Source: a virus
IMG/VR virus record: IMGVR_UViG_3300048066_000293
Coordinates: 1-54,854 of that record
DNA length: 54,854 nt
Reading direction: 5' to 3' (one strand)
Translations under genes and position numbers: made by a program
Notes under the pieces: model-generated
What the model saw: only the letters and a program-made list of their open reading frames with translations
What the model was told of the DNA's origin: nothing
Database searches by the model: none
Shown here: positions 1 through 6,337 of the stretch, in pieces
Layout: the number at the start of each line of letters is the position of its first letter
How positions within the stretch are numbered: the stretch's first letter is position 1

Positions 1-1
1 G

Positions 2-310
2 TTCAACTGTTGCGTTGAGCAGCATGTTCATTTGATTGTGTGTGTTCTGCATAACAGCATTATCATCAACGTCAGCTAGATAGGTAATACCTAGATTTAG
101 ATTGGTGCGTCTTGATTGCTTTACGCCACCGCCTATGGTTTCTGCACGTTGCCAGCTGACCAAATTGTCAGTATCTGCACACTCCTGTTCTATTCTAGCT
201 ACAGTTTGTTCAGGGTTGGGCCATGCACGTTCGTATATTGAAATGCAGCCTGCTATAGTTGTTGTGGGTTCAATTTCACCAACAAAGTACCCATTGATGT
301 TATTTGCCAT
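2..310 (-). CDS. Partial hypothetical phage protein cut by the window edge
   Basis: The minus strand is open from an ATG at 310 to the window edge (103 codons, no stop reached). The product starts MANNINGYFVGEIEP and holds YERAWPNPEQTVARIEQEC and a GGGVKQSRRTN segment. I do not recognise a named family; similar N-termini occur in uncharacterised proteins of marine T4-like phages (inference from memory). Its start overlaps the end of the upstream 54-codon gene, so the two are translationally coupled. The C-terminus lies outside the window. Confidence 0.75.
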   Translation of the reverse strand, partial: MANNINGYFVGEIEPTTTIAGCISIYERAWPNPEQTVARIEQECADTDNLVSWQRAETIGGGVKQSRRTNLNLGITYLADVDDNAVMQNTHNQMNMLLNATVE

Positions 311-464
311 GTTCTTGTGTCCTTCTCCATGTGCAGTAGTATTCGGCCCACAGTACCCATAGACCATATGCGACAGCGCCGCCCACTATTCCTCCTGTGA
401 AGAAAACAGTTAGCATTAACCATGCCCATACCACCGCGAGAATAATATCATAAGTTCTTATCAT
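300..464 (-). CDS. Small membrane protein, 54 aa
   Basis: The ORF runs from ATG at 464 to TAA at 300-302 and overlaps the start of the next gene by 11 bases. It holds two hydrophobic stretches (residues about 7-22 and 24-40, WAWLMLTVFF and GGIVGGAVAYGLWVLW) and a basic tail (TWRRTQEHGK), so it is probably an inner-membrane protein. Function unknown. The coupling with its neighbour supports it as a real gene. Confidence 0.6.
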   Translation of the reverse strand: MIRTYDIILAVVWAWLMLTVFFTGGIVGGAVAYGLWVLWAEYYCTWRRTQEHGK

Positions 465-509
465 AACAATACTTATCTTGGGTTTTAATTAACTGTGTAT
501 ATAACTGGC

Positions 510-515
510 TAAATA
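510..515 (+). promoter_or_regulatory. Late promoter core TAAATA, leaderless position
   Basis: TAAATA lies 5 bases before the ATG at 521, with no Shine-Dalgarno site between. In T4 the late core TATAAATA sits at about -13 to -6, so transcription should begin at or next to the start codon. Confidence 0.6.
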
Positions 516-520
516 TACAC

Positions 521-871
521 ATGACGTTTTACTGCACAACTCAACAGCTACTCAACAGTGTGTGGACACTGGAAGGCACTGTAGATGCACCCGCAAGCTC
601 AGACTGGGACTACACACTCACACCCTCACTTGCAAGCATACGCACTTGGGAAGTAGTTGAACACATACCCGGAGTTGCCACAGTTGCAGCAGCACATGAT
701 CCTTTTTGCGAATACTATGTGATTGTGAGCAGACTAGCAGGTGTAGAACCACAAGAGTTCTACGGTGAGACTGCTAGTGATCGTTGCTGTGCGCGAGCCG
801 GTGAGTTGGGTATTTCAATCTCTGCGACCACACAAACCACTACACTATACCGTTCAACTACCGAATTCTAA
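521..871 (+). CDS. Hypothetical protein, 116 aa
   Basis: ATG at 521 follows a TAAATA late motif by 5 bases, which supports this start although no ribosome-binding site is present. The protein has a tryptophan- and threonine-rich N-terminal half (residues 15-45) and cysteines near 66 and 91-92. No family recognised. Its 3' end overlaps the convergent gene at 854-1063 by 18 bases. Confidence 0.6.
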   Translation: MTFYCTTQQLLNSVWTLEGTVDAPASSDWDYTLTPSLASIRTWEVVEHIPGVATVAAAHDPFCEYYVIVSRLAGVEPQEFYGETASDRCCARAGELGISISATTQTTTLYRSTTEF

Positions 872-1063
872 CAGCCACAGTGTGTGCAGTCGCTCATCTG
901 AAAACACCAATCGCTCACCCACAGGTCGAACTCCCCAACGCAGTAGTGCTACGTGTTCTATGTCTGACTGTGAGTGTACAGGATATTCTTGATGTATCTT
1001 AAGACACATTCTACACCAACCATCCCACCCTTCACTAGTGCTACAGTGATACCATTCTTGCAT
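854..1063 (-). CDS. Small cysteine-containing protein, 69 aa
   Basis: I chose the ATG at 1063 because it follows TAAATA plus CACT (4 bases), the same arrangement as the other leaderless late genes; an in-frame ATG at 1087 lies upstream of that motif. The N-terminus has Cys residues around CSTSEGWDGWCRMC, a possible metal-binding knuckle. The rest is rich in Leu, Arg and Trp. No family recognised. Convergent with the gene at 521-871. Confidence 0.55.
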   Translation of the reverse strand: MQEWYHCSTSEGWDGWCRMCLKIHQEYPVHSQSDIEHVALLRWGVRPVGERLVFSDERLHTLWLLEFGS

Positions 1064-1067
1064 AGTG

Positions 1068-1073
1068 TATTTA
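1068..1073 (-). promoter_or_regulatory. Late promoter core TAAATA, leaderless position
   Basis: TAAATA on the minus strand is 4 bases before the ATG at 1063. No Shine-Dalgarno site lies between them. Confidence 0.55.
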
Positions 1074-1087
1074 CGCACACCGCACAA

Positions 1088-1298
1088 GCCTGAACCCGCG
1101 AAGCGGCTTGCGCAACCAAACAGCCGCGAAGCGGTAAACGCTTTTTACAAAAAATTAGCGTTTACCCACAGCAAAATCTACACGGTGTATACTAGCCGCA
1201 AACGCACATATAAAAAATAAAATCTCATAACCTAGCGTACACACCATTTGCAAAGCACTGCATTACACCGTAACAACAGGTTAAGCAAAAGATGAGTC
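1088..1298. other. Intergenic stretch with GC-rich palindromes and a long hairpin
   Basis: Two copies of CCGCGAAGCGG lie at about 1095-1105 and 1122-1132. They run into an inverted repeat, GGTAAACGC ... GCGTTTACC (about 1131-1163), whose inside is also partly self-complementary (TTTTTACAAAAAA). This could act as a bidirectional terminator or a REP-like element. I see no gene here. Confidence 0.4.
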
Positions 1299-1577
1299 TT
1301 ATTCAACAATCACAGGAGTAAACTTTGTGCTATCACTGAGCAGCAAACTAGCAAACATTCTATCTCTGTCACTAGTGAAGTGTATAGTAGTCGCCGACGT
1401 TTGATATGACTCTATACCGTGTGTTACGTACAAGTCTATAGTAGCACAGTGTGTGATTGACTCTTTGTAGTGCTGACTAGGAGTGTGCTGTTTGTGCGTA
1501 GGGTATATGAGTTTGAGTGTGTACACACAGTTACTTATGCTCGCCACAAGGGTAGAGGTTCTGTTTTTAGCGTACAA
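1299..1577 (-). CDS. Possible hypothetical protein, up to 92 aa
   Basis: An open frame starts with TTG at 1577 and ends at 1299. It lacks a clear ribosome-binding site and a TAAATA motif, so the start is uncertain and the gene itself is doubtful. The C-terminal half (about residues 40-92) looks more protein-like than the N-terminal half. No family recognised. Confidence 0.35.
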   Translation of the reverse strand: MYAKNRTSTLVASISNCVYTLKLIYPTHKQHTPSQHYKESITHCATIDLYVTHGIESYQTSATTIHFTSDRDRMFASLLLSDSTKFTPVIVE

Positions 1578-1626
1578 GAGCTAAAGCTCTAAATGCTCAT
1601 GCGAATCGCATTTGTGCAGCTTCGCT

Positions 1627-1632
1627 TAAATA
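1627..1632 (+). promoter_or_regulatory. Late promoter core TAAATA, leaderless position
   Basis: TAAATA is 4 bases (CAGT) before the ATG at 1637, without a Shine-Dalgarno site. Confidence 0.6.
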
Positions 1633-1636
1633 CAGT

Positions 1637-1843
1637 ATGACAATAACAAGATTCTTACAACTAGCAGCAACACCTACATTCCTAGCGTTAGCAGTGTACA
1701 CAGAACTACAGCCCGTGAGCATATGCACAGCAGTTACTCCCTTGCTAAAGAGCATGACTGTGATGTATGCGCTAATGGCTGTGTTTCATGTTACTCCATG
1801 GTTCCACACACGGTGCAGACAAGGTTGTGGGTGTAATACCTAA
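1637..1843 (+). CDS. Small membrane protein, 68 aa
   Basis: The protein has two hydrophobic segments (residues about 5-21 and 40-55, the second VMYALMAVFHVTPWF) and a short Cys-rich tail (CRQGCGC). It is probably an inner-membrane protein of unknown role. The TAAATA motif 4 bases upstream supports the start. Confidence 0.55.
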   Translation: MTITRFLQLAATPTFLALAVYTELQPVSICTAVTPLLKSMTVMYALMAVFHVTPWFHTRCRQGCGCNT

Positions 1844-2030
1844 ATTCCCTACATAGAGTAAAAAAAATTGTGCGCAAAAAAATTTAGGGAAGTACTTACA
1901 CATTTCCGAAAGGGGTTTTTGCGTGAGAAAAAATTGGCGCTGCGGTTTCATTAAGCATAGTACTTATAGTTTCAACCTGGTGATTTCTATACCCCCCGGC
2001 CTCGAGAAAATTTTTTTTTATTTTTTCTTT
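1844..2030. other. AT-rich intergenic stretch
   Basis: This stretch holds long A and T runs and a CCCCCCGGCC block near 1992-2001. It lies downstream of both the plus-strand late gene and the minus-strand terminator. I see no convincing gene; the open frame at 1923-2144 on the plus strand is low-complexity sequence. Confidence 0.4.
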
Positions 2031-2060
2031 TCAAAAAAAAAGCAACCGTTTCCGATTGCT
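2031..2060 (-). terminator. Rho-independent terminator ending the minus-strand early array
   Basis: Read on the minus strand, the stem AGCAATCG / CGGTTGCT (2041-2060, GAAA-type loop) is followed by nine T. It sits 81 bases past the stop of the last gene of the array (2141-2506). Confidence 0.8.
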
Positions 2061-2140
2061 TTCCCCACACTGAAGTTTTTATGTGAGCTAACGAGGAGGA
2101 GTTCTCAGTGTGTTTGTAACCTCCCCGCGCCCTTTAGCAG

Positions 2141-2506
2141 TTAGTCAGCTCTGCTGCCTGCATAGCAAGTAAAGCCAGCTGCCTTGAACACTTGCGCTGC
2201 CGCTCGTGCTCCTGCTTCCTTAGTACTCATACACTGAGTACCTAAGCCACTTGGGTTCCATATTGAATATGCTCCCGTGTAGTCCTTCTCAAAGCCTGCA
2301 CTCTTCATACGGCGTCCTAGCTTGGTGCTGCCTTTGATGCCGTAGATGTTGATCCAAGCAAAGCCACAGTAGGCATGCTCGCCGTACTGCTCTAGATGTG
2401 CGTTGGCTGCATCACTTGCATGTTGCAGTGCCGCTGCCTTAATAGCCTGTAGGTCCTCTACAGTGTAGTCATTAAGGTTAGTAGTTGTTAAGTTGATTGT
2501 AGTCAT
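2141..2506 (-). CDS. Hypothetical early phage protein, 121 aa
   Basis: This is the last gene of the minus-strand array, with its own promoter at 2541-2569 and an AGAGGGC ribosome-binding site. The N-terminus is Thr/Asn-rich; the middle holds GFAWINIYGIKGSTKLGRR, followed by an Ala-rich helix and a C-terminal FKAAGFTCYAG. No named family recognised. It is likely a soluble early protein. Length and frame look intact. Confidence 0.8.
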   Translation of the reverse strand: MTTINLTTTNLNDYTVEDLQAIKAAALQHASDAANAHLEQYGEHAYCGFAWINIYGIKGSTKLGRRMKSAGFEKDYTGAYSIWNPSGLGTQCMSTKEAGARAAAQVFKAAGFTCYAGSRAD

Positions 2507-2540
2507 TTAAGAAGCCCTCTTAATTTGTTAGTGTCTATAC

Positions 2541-2569
2541 AGTATACGATCTAGTTGACTGTTTGTCAA
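2541..2569 (-). promoter_or_regulatory. Sigma70 promoter, TTGACA-17-TATACT
   Basis: -35 TTGACA at 2564-2569 and -10 TATACT at 2541-2546, spaced 17 bp. Drives the gene at 2141-2506. Confidence 0.85.
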
Positions 2570-2580
2570 CCCCTAATTGC

Positions 2581-3168
2581 CTATGCTTCATACACTGTAG
2601 GACGTTGGATAGAGTTAGCATCACAGTAGATGTTGAGCTCGTCCAATACACTAGTAAGGAAGTTATACTTGCGCATCGCTTCAGCGTGGCTGATCTCTCC
2701 ATCACAGTGTAGGTTCTCTGGTGATAGTTCACCGTCCAGCTTTGATCCAATGTATTGTGCTGTTGAAGCATCTAGTGGGAACTCAATGCTGGCATCCTTA
2801 AAGATAGCGTTCCAGCTGTTGATCTGCTCTACATAGTTAGTGAGCACATCACCTGGAGTAGCCATAGTCTCGTCTAGGATCTTGCCTGGCACAAAGTTCG
2901 AATGCATGCCTCGTGAGTACTGTGCAAATGAACGGCATGGTTGACGATCCCAACGCTTGCCTTCCTTGGTCTTAGCCTCTACACCATGCTTGGCTCTGTA
3001 TGCATCCAAGAAGCGAGCCGCATCACAGTCGCCTTCTAGATATGCTGTTGAACCTTTTTGGTATGAGTATGCTGAGATTTGATCTGCAATGCCCAGTTCT
3101 TCTAGTTCTGACTTGCGAACTGCTAACCACTCGTGACCTGCATCTATTGCCCAAATATATGTCTTCAT
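2581..3168 (-). CDS. Hypothetical early phage protein, 195 aa
   Basis: ATG at 3168 follows an AGAGGGCAA ribosome-binding site and the promoter at 3200-3228. The protein begins MKTYIWAIDAGHEWLAV and is mixed alpha/beta in composition, with no visible membrane segment or catalytic motif. No family recognised. It stops 12 bases before the next promoter, so it is probably a single-gene transcript continuing into 2141-2506. Confidence 0.8.
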   Translation of the reverse strand: MKTYIWAIDAGHEWLAVRKSELEELGIADQISAYSYQKGSTAYLEGDCDAARFLDAYRAKHGVEAKTKEGKRWDRQPCRSFAQYSRGMHSNFVPGKILDETMATPGDVLTNYVEQINSWNAIFKDASIEFPLDASTAQYIGSKLDGELSPENLHCDGEISHAEAMRKYNFLTSVLDELNIYCDANSIQRPTVYEA

Positions 3169-3199
3169 GTTGTTGCCCTCTTTGCTAGTTTATGTATAC

Positions 3200-3228
3200 A
3201 TTATATGATCTAAATTGAGGTTTGTCAA
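3200..3228 (-). promoter_or_regulatory. Sigma70 promoter, perfect consensus TTGACA-17-TATAAT
   Basis: -35 at 3223-3228 and -10 at 3200-3205, both exact consensus hexamers. Drives 2581-3168. Confidence 0.9.
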
Positions 3229-3231
3229 CCC

Positions 3232-3510
3232 CTAATTTAGGTATTCTGTATTCTTTTTTAGGTACCATTTCTCCAGCACAGGAAGACCAAACTCGTCTTC
3301 GTCCACAGCCACGTATGCCACAGTCTTCTTGACTATAGCATAACGGTAGCCTCGCATGCCGCATACACCTTCACCACCTACCCAAACCTTGTGCGGAAAG
3401 TCTTCGCACCAGTTCATAGGATCATCGTTGAGTGAATATTCAAAGTAATTGCCCACTTCCCGCTCTACGAAGCAACCTATTGGATCTTTGGTGTAGGTGT
3501 AATATGCCAT
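3232..3510 (-). CDS. Hypothetical early phage protein, 92 aa
   Basis: ATG at 3510 follows an AAAGGGCA site. The product is rich in aromatic and acidic residues (MAYYTYTKDPIGCFVEREVG; WVGGEGVCGMRGYRYAIV). No family recognised. It has its own promoter at 3543-3571. Confidence 0.75.
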   Translation of the reverse strand: MAYYTYTKDPIGCFVEREVGNYFEYSLNDDPMNWCEDFPHKVWVGGEGVCGMRGYRYAIVKKTVAYVAVDEDEFGLPVLEKWYLKKNTEYLN

Positions 3511-3542
3511 GTGCTGTGCCCTTTGCCCTAACTGTTATATAC

Positions 3543-3571
3543 AGTATACGATCTAATCGTGTGTTTGTCAA
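3543..3571 (-). promoter_or_regulatory. Sigma70 promoter TTGACA-17-TATACT with inverted repeat at the start site
   Basis: -35 at 3566-3571, -10 at 3543-3548. The inverted repeat ACTGTTATATACAGT (3531-3545) overlaps the -10 and the predicted start site; in RNA it would form a hairpin at the 5' end. Confidence 0.85.
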
Positions 3572-3582
3572 CCATTATTTGT

Positions 3583-3622
3583 AAAAAAAAGCTCCCACTA
3601 GCGAGGGCACACTAGTGAGAGC
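3583..3622 (-). terminator. Rho-independent terminator after the AAA ATPase gene
   Basis: On the minus strand an 11-bp stem (GCTCTCACTAG / CTAGTGGGAGC, one G-T pair) is followed by T8. It lies between the ATPase gene and the next promoter. Confidence 0.8.
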
Positions 3623-3749
3623 TCCAGTCGATATGTGAGCGTGAGGGCATACTCTCAACATATCTAGTTGGCGCACAGCTCTTGATGGCTGCTTGCCAGT
3701 CGGTGCGTGGATGAGGGCGGTCCACTACACCATACAGTTCAGCGGAGCG
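3612..3749 (-). other. In-frame open extension after the AAA ATPase stop codon
   Basis: After the TAA of the ATPase gene (3750-3752), the same frame stays open for 45 codons up to the TAG at 3612-3614, inside the terminator stem. The encoded segment (LYGVVDRPHPRTDWQAAIK and on) looks protein-like. The only internal starts are GTG at 3725 and an ATG far downstream, neither with a good ribosome-binding site. It could be a readthrough tail, a relic left by a nonsense mutation, or chance. Confidence 0.35.
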
Positions 3750-4751
3750 TTATGCTCGACGCATCACCGTATTCTCTGCCATTGCTTCCCACTTGGTGGG
3801 GAATGCTTTGGCTAAGTCTGCGATCTTTAGTACTGTGCGCAATGACAGTTCACGCAGTCTGTTCTTGTTAATATCAACGAAGTCTACAATCTCCTCTTTG
3901 ACTTCATCTGACAGCTTGTATGCATCCAACATGCCATCATTGGTGACCTGCTTGATGCGTAGCATCTTGTCCTTGTCGGTATCGATCGTAAGATCCATAT
4001 AGTGACAACGCGACTCTAGTGCAGTCAAGTGCTCACGCAACTTGCCTTTGACTTTGTCAAACTTCATATTGGTAATGAAGATTGCACTTGCTTCGAACTT
4101 GAAGCTGTCTGGCACACCTTCGTTACGCAACTTGAAGCTGTCTGTGTTCCAGTGAATGGTGCGTGTCTTCTTAGAGTCTAGAGCAGCTTTTAGAATGTTC
4201 AAGCTCAGATCATCTTGGAAGATGCTGTCACAGTCATCAAACACCACAACGTTGCCTTTGGCACTCATGTTGAACAGCTTGCAGTAGAGGCCAATGGGCG
4301 ACATAGCACCTTTGATCACCTCGAACGATTTTCCGGCGCCCAACGACTCCATAGTCTTGTAGCGGTCTAGTACTTCTTCAACACCGTGGCTCTTACCTAC
4401 GCCCGGAGGGCCGGAGACGATCATTGCTCGCACATCTCCCTTTTTGACGGCTTTGGTCATGTCTTTCAACATTTCAAAACGTTCGCGGATGCGCTCTACA
4501 ATTTCAGCGTCTGACTCCTCGCGGACAGTTGTCTTGACATTCTCACCAACAAGCTCGTAACCCTCCGGGCCTAACACCTTAATCTTGATGTTCCGGTCCG
4601 GAAAACCGTTCACAGCCGCACCGTCGACTGTCACGTAACCTCCCTTTGCTCCTACTTTAAACTCTTCTACCATCGGAAACACAAGACCTGAAATGTCTGT
4701 ATCGTTGCCTCTGATCTTGTATGTGCCTTCAATAATTCTAATATTTGTCAT
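3750..4751 (-). CDS. AAA-type ATPase, 333 aa
   Basis: The start is the ATG at 4751, directly after GAGGGCAAC; the longer open frame to 4811 runs back through the promoter. The protein has a Walker A motif GPPGVGKS about residue 120, a Walker B VVVFDDCDSIF about 180, and a sensor-1-like FITNMKF near 225, all typical of an AAA+ P-loop ATPase. Single-domain AAA proteins like this are known in T4-like marine phages, but the substrate is not known; a role in remodelling host or phage complexes early in infection is inference. Its transcript ends at the terminator at 3583-3622. Confidence 0.85.
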   Translation of the reverse strand: MTNIRIIEGTYKIRGNDTDISGLVFPMVEEFKVGAKGGYVTVDGAAVNGFPDRNIKIKVLGPEGYELVGENVKTTVREESDAEIVERIRERFEMLKDMTKAVKKGDVRAMIVSGPPGVGKSHGVEEVLDRYKTMESLGAGKSFEVIKGAMSPIGLYCKLFNMSAKGNVVVFDDCDSIFQDDLSLNILKAALDSKKTRTIHWNTDSFKLRNEGVPDSFKFEASAIFITNMKFDKVKGKLREHLTALESRCHYMDLTIDTDKDKMLRIKQVTNDGMLDAYKLSDEVKEEIVDFVDINKNRLRELSLRTVLKIADLAKAFPTKWEAMAENTVMRRA

Positions 4752-4782
4752 GTTGCCCTCGCATGTGTTAATGTATGTATAC

Positions 4783-4811
4783 ATTATATGATCAACTGTG
4801 CTAGTTGTCAA
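4783..4811 (-). promoter_or_regulatory. Sigma70 promoter, perfect consensus TTGACA-17-TATAAT
   Basis: -35 at 4806-4811, -10 at 4783-4788. Drives the AAA ATPase; its -35 overlaps the stop of the upstream gene. Confidence 0.9.
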
Positions 4812-4975
4812 CCAAAAATTAACCTAAGGATGATATATCCTACAACAATAGTCGTTGTCCACCATACTAGACTAGTCAGCATCTGCTCAATGAAACCTAC
4901 CTCTGTGTTACAAGAGTGGCACTTGGGAGCAAAGAAACCTTTATCCATAGTATGACAGTTCGGACATATCGCCAT
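4808..4975 (-). CDS. Zinc-ribbon membrane protein, 55 aa
   Basis: I chose the ATG at 4975, which overlaps the stop of the preceding gene as TAATG. The N-terminus has a zinc-ribbon pattern, CPNC (residues 4-7) and CHSC (19-22), followed by a membrane segment (about residues 36-54, VWWTTTIVVGYIILRLIF). It is likely a membrane-anchored zinc-binding protein. Third gene of the operon starting at 5303. Confidence 0.7.
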   Translation of the reverse strand: MAICPNCHTMDKGFFAPKCHSCNTEVGFIEQMLTSLVWWTTTIVVGYIILRLIFG

Positions 4976-5115
4976 TATAAAACTCCAATCATCACGGTTG
5001 GTTGCAGCATCGCAGCTAACCATATCAGCAAACCTCCTGCAACAGCAAAGATGCTGCTGAGGATGCCCGTTTGCCAAAGTATTAATACCAAAAGAACTTT
5101 AAGGAGTGTTCTCAC
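4975..5115 (-). CDS. Small hydrophobic membrane protein, 46 aa
   Basis: GTG start at 5115 overlaps the stop of the upstream gene (GTGA), and its TAA overlaps the next start (TAATG), so all three genes are coupled. Nearly the whole protein is hydrophobic (LLKVLLVLILWQTGIL; FAVAGGLLIWLAAML), with two probable membrane spans and no conserved motif. Function unknown. Confidence 0.6.
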   Translation of the reverse strand: MRTLLKVLLVLILWQTGILSSIFAVAGGLLIWLAAMLQPTVMIGVL

Positions 5116-5303
5116 GCGAACATCTCCTCCCAAGCATCTGCTGTGATGCCTGTCTTGAAAAACTCGCGGTCGTCCGCGCTCAGTTGGGGGAATGCATTTT
5201 GGAGCAGCGCACCTGCTTCGTAAGCAGCAACTTGCTCTGGAGTAATATCCAGATCCATTGTGTTGACTTCACCGTTGAAAGGATTAGTACGTGTAATAAG
5301 CAT
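5112..5303 (-). CDS. Hypothetical early phage protein, 63 aa
   Basis: ATG at 5303 follows an AGAGGGAAC site and the promoter at 5340-5368. The product is acidic (LDITPEQVAAYEAGALL; LSADDREFFKTGITADAW) and probably helical. No family recognised. First gene of a three-gene operon with two membrane proteins. Confidence 0.75.
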   Translation of the reverse strand: MLITRTNPFNGEVNTMDLDITPEQVAAYEAGALLQNAFPQLSADDREFFKTGITADAWEEMFA

Positions 5304-5339
5304 GATGTTCCCTCTTTGATTGCCCTAACTGTTATAAAC

Positions 5340-5368
5340 AGTATAACAGGGGTTAACGCAATTGTCAA
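5340..5368 (-). promoter_or_regulatory. Sigma70 promoter TTGACA-17-TATACT with inverted repeat
   Basis: -35 at 5363-5368, -10 at 5340-5345. The inverted repeat ACTGTTATAAACAGT lies at 5328-5342. Confidence 0.85.
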
Positions 5369-5384
5369 CCCCTATTATTAAGTT

Positions 5385-5630
5385 TTATGAAAAAACTTTA
5401 GCTCGTGAGCCGTTGACGTCACGTGCTGACACTGCATATCGTGCAGTACCTTTTGAGCTTGTGTCAACTCGGACGTTAAGTCCTGCTGAACGCAGTTCGC
5501 TCATTCGAGCAGCCAACTTCTGAATGCCGAATCGCGCATTCGCATCTGCTGCTGTCAAAGTCTTGCCTGTTCCACGTAGGTACGTTTCAAGGAAAGCCTT
5601 TTGATTAGTCTTAATAGTAGTAAATGACAT
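5385..5630 (-). CDS. Hypothetical early protein, possibly DNA-binding, 81 aa
   Basis: ATG at 5630 follows CGGAGAAAGAC. The sequence has LETYLRGTGKTLTAADANAR then KLAARMSELRSAGLNVRV, which resembles a winged-helix layout of the kind used by small phage regulators (a start helix, a recognition-type helix, then a beta-hairpin ending RYAVSAR). That is inference; no named family is certain. Promoter at 5691-5718. Confidence 0.75.
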   Translation of the reverse strand: MSFTTIKTNQKAFLETYLRGTGKTLTAADANARFGIQKLAARMSELRSAGLNVRVDTSSKGTARYAVSARDVNGSRAKVFS

Positions 5631-5690
5631 ATGTCTTTCTCCGTTTGCCTAAGTTTAAGTTTTAACAGTCTTTCTCTAACTGTTATATAC

Positions 5691-5718
5691 AGTATAGCAC
5701 CTTCTGTGCTTTTGTCAA
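5691..5718 (-). promoter_or_regulatory. Sigma70 promoter TTGACA-16-TATACT with inverted repeat
   Basis: -35 at 5713-5718, -10 at 5691-5696; this is the only copy of the array with a 16-bp spacer. ACTGTTATATACAGT lies at 5679-5693. Confidence 0.8.
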
Positions 5719-5749
5719 CCCCTAATTGCATCTTTTTTGCAATTAATTT

Positions 5750-5836
5750 TGGTGCCTCCACCCAGACTCGAACTGGGACGCCATTACTAGCGAGAGATTT
5801 TAAGTCTCTTGTGTCTACCTATTCCACCATGGAGGC
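5750..5836 (-). tRNA. tRNA-Leu (UAA)
   Basis: Acceptor arms GCCTCCA / TGGAGGC with encoded CCA end, anticodon stem GAGA / TCTC around loop CTTAAAA (anticodon UAA), a long variable arm as in leucine tRNAs, and a normal T arm (GTTCGAG). It lies just downstream of tRNA-Arg and shares its transcript. Confidence 0.95.
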
Positions 5837-5840
5837 TAAT

Positions 5841-5917
5841 TGGCCTGCCCTGCAGGATTCGAACCTGCGACCCACAGCTTAGAAGGCTGTTGCTCTATCC
5901 AGCTGAGCTAAGGGCAG
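5841..5917 (-). tRNA. tRNA-Arg (UCU)
   Basis: Acceptor CTGCCC / GGGCAG with encoded CCA, D arm TAGCTCAGCTGGATAGAGCA, anticodon loop CTTCTAA (UCU), T arm GTTCGAATC. It starts one base after the stop of the gene at 5918-6082 and is probably cut from that mRNA. Confidence 0.95.
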
Positions 5918-6082
5918 TTAGAAGTGTTCCTCCTGCTCTAAGTGACGCTCATACTCATCAGCTTGTGTTTTATAGTTGTTGAGCATGGTGTCCAGCTCTC
6001 TGCTGAACGTTGGTGAACATGCTGAGCCCGCTAGCCGCTTGAGGCGTTCGAGATTGTCGATGAAATCTAGCAGATCAATCAT
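5918..6082 (-). CDS. Small helical hypothetical protein, 54 aa
   Basis: ATG at 6082 overlaps the stop of the preceding gene (TAATG). The protein is charged and helical throughout (LLDFIDNLERLKRLAG; LNNYKTQADEYERHLEQEE), a likely coiled coil. Its stop codon touches tRNA-Arg, so gene and tRNAs are one transcript from the promoter at 6309-6337. Function unknown. Confidence 0.7.
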   Translation of the reverse strand: MIDLLDFIDNLERLKRLAGSACSPTFSRELDTMLNNYKTQADEYERHLEQEEHF

Positions 6083-6276
6083 TACTGCACCCACACATGG
6101 TTAAACTTTGCGGGGTAGTTGGAGCAGTTGAATTGCTCGTCTGTGTAGTTAACGACCTTGACACACTGGTCTGTGCTGTAGCTGAAGTGTACATCTGGTA
6201 TCTTCAATGCTTCATTACCTGCATATGCTGCCAATGCAACCACTCCTGCTACTACTGCGCCTGTTAAATATTTCAT
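6082..6276 (-). CDS. Small exported or membrane-anchored protein, 64 aa
   Basis: The N-terminus is a signal peptide or anchor (residues about 4-19, LTGAVVAGVVALAAYAG). The rest has two Cys (about 38 and 50) and ends NHVWVQ. Proteins with this N-terminal anchor and C-terminal NHVWV are seen in marine T4-like phages (from memory); function unknown. GAGGGCAGAAC ribosome-binding site. Confidence 0.75.
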   Translation of the reverse strand: MKYLTGAVVAGVVALAAYAGNEALKIPDVHFSYSTDQCVKVVNYTDEQFNCSNYPAKFNHVWVQ

Positions 6277-6308
6277 GTTCTGCCCTCTGTTTCCTAACTG
6301 TTATATAC

Positions 6309-6337
6309 AGTATATGGTCAGTTGAACTCTTTGTCAA
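6309..6337 (-). promoter_or_regulatory. Sigma70 promoter TTGACA-17-TATACT with inverted repeat
   Basis: -35 at 6332-6337, -10 at 6309-6314. ACTGTTATATACAGT at 6297-6311. Drives 6276 through the two tRNA genes. Confidence 0.85.

Noticed and set aside
102-362. Plus-strand ORF of 86 codons
   Set aside because: It is the antisense shadow of the partial minus-strand gene at 2-310, which has better protein character and continues to the edge.
765-992. Plus-strand ORF of 75 codons
   Set aside because: It overlaps both 521-871 and 854-1063, lacks a start signal and looks like a shadow.
3531-3545. Inverted repeat read as a LexA (SOS) box
   Set aside because: The E. coli SOS box has CTG-N10-CAG and the alphaproteobacterial one is GTTC-N7-GTTC; here CTG is 7 bases from CAG, so it fits neither.
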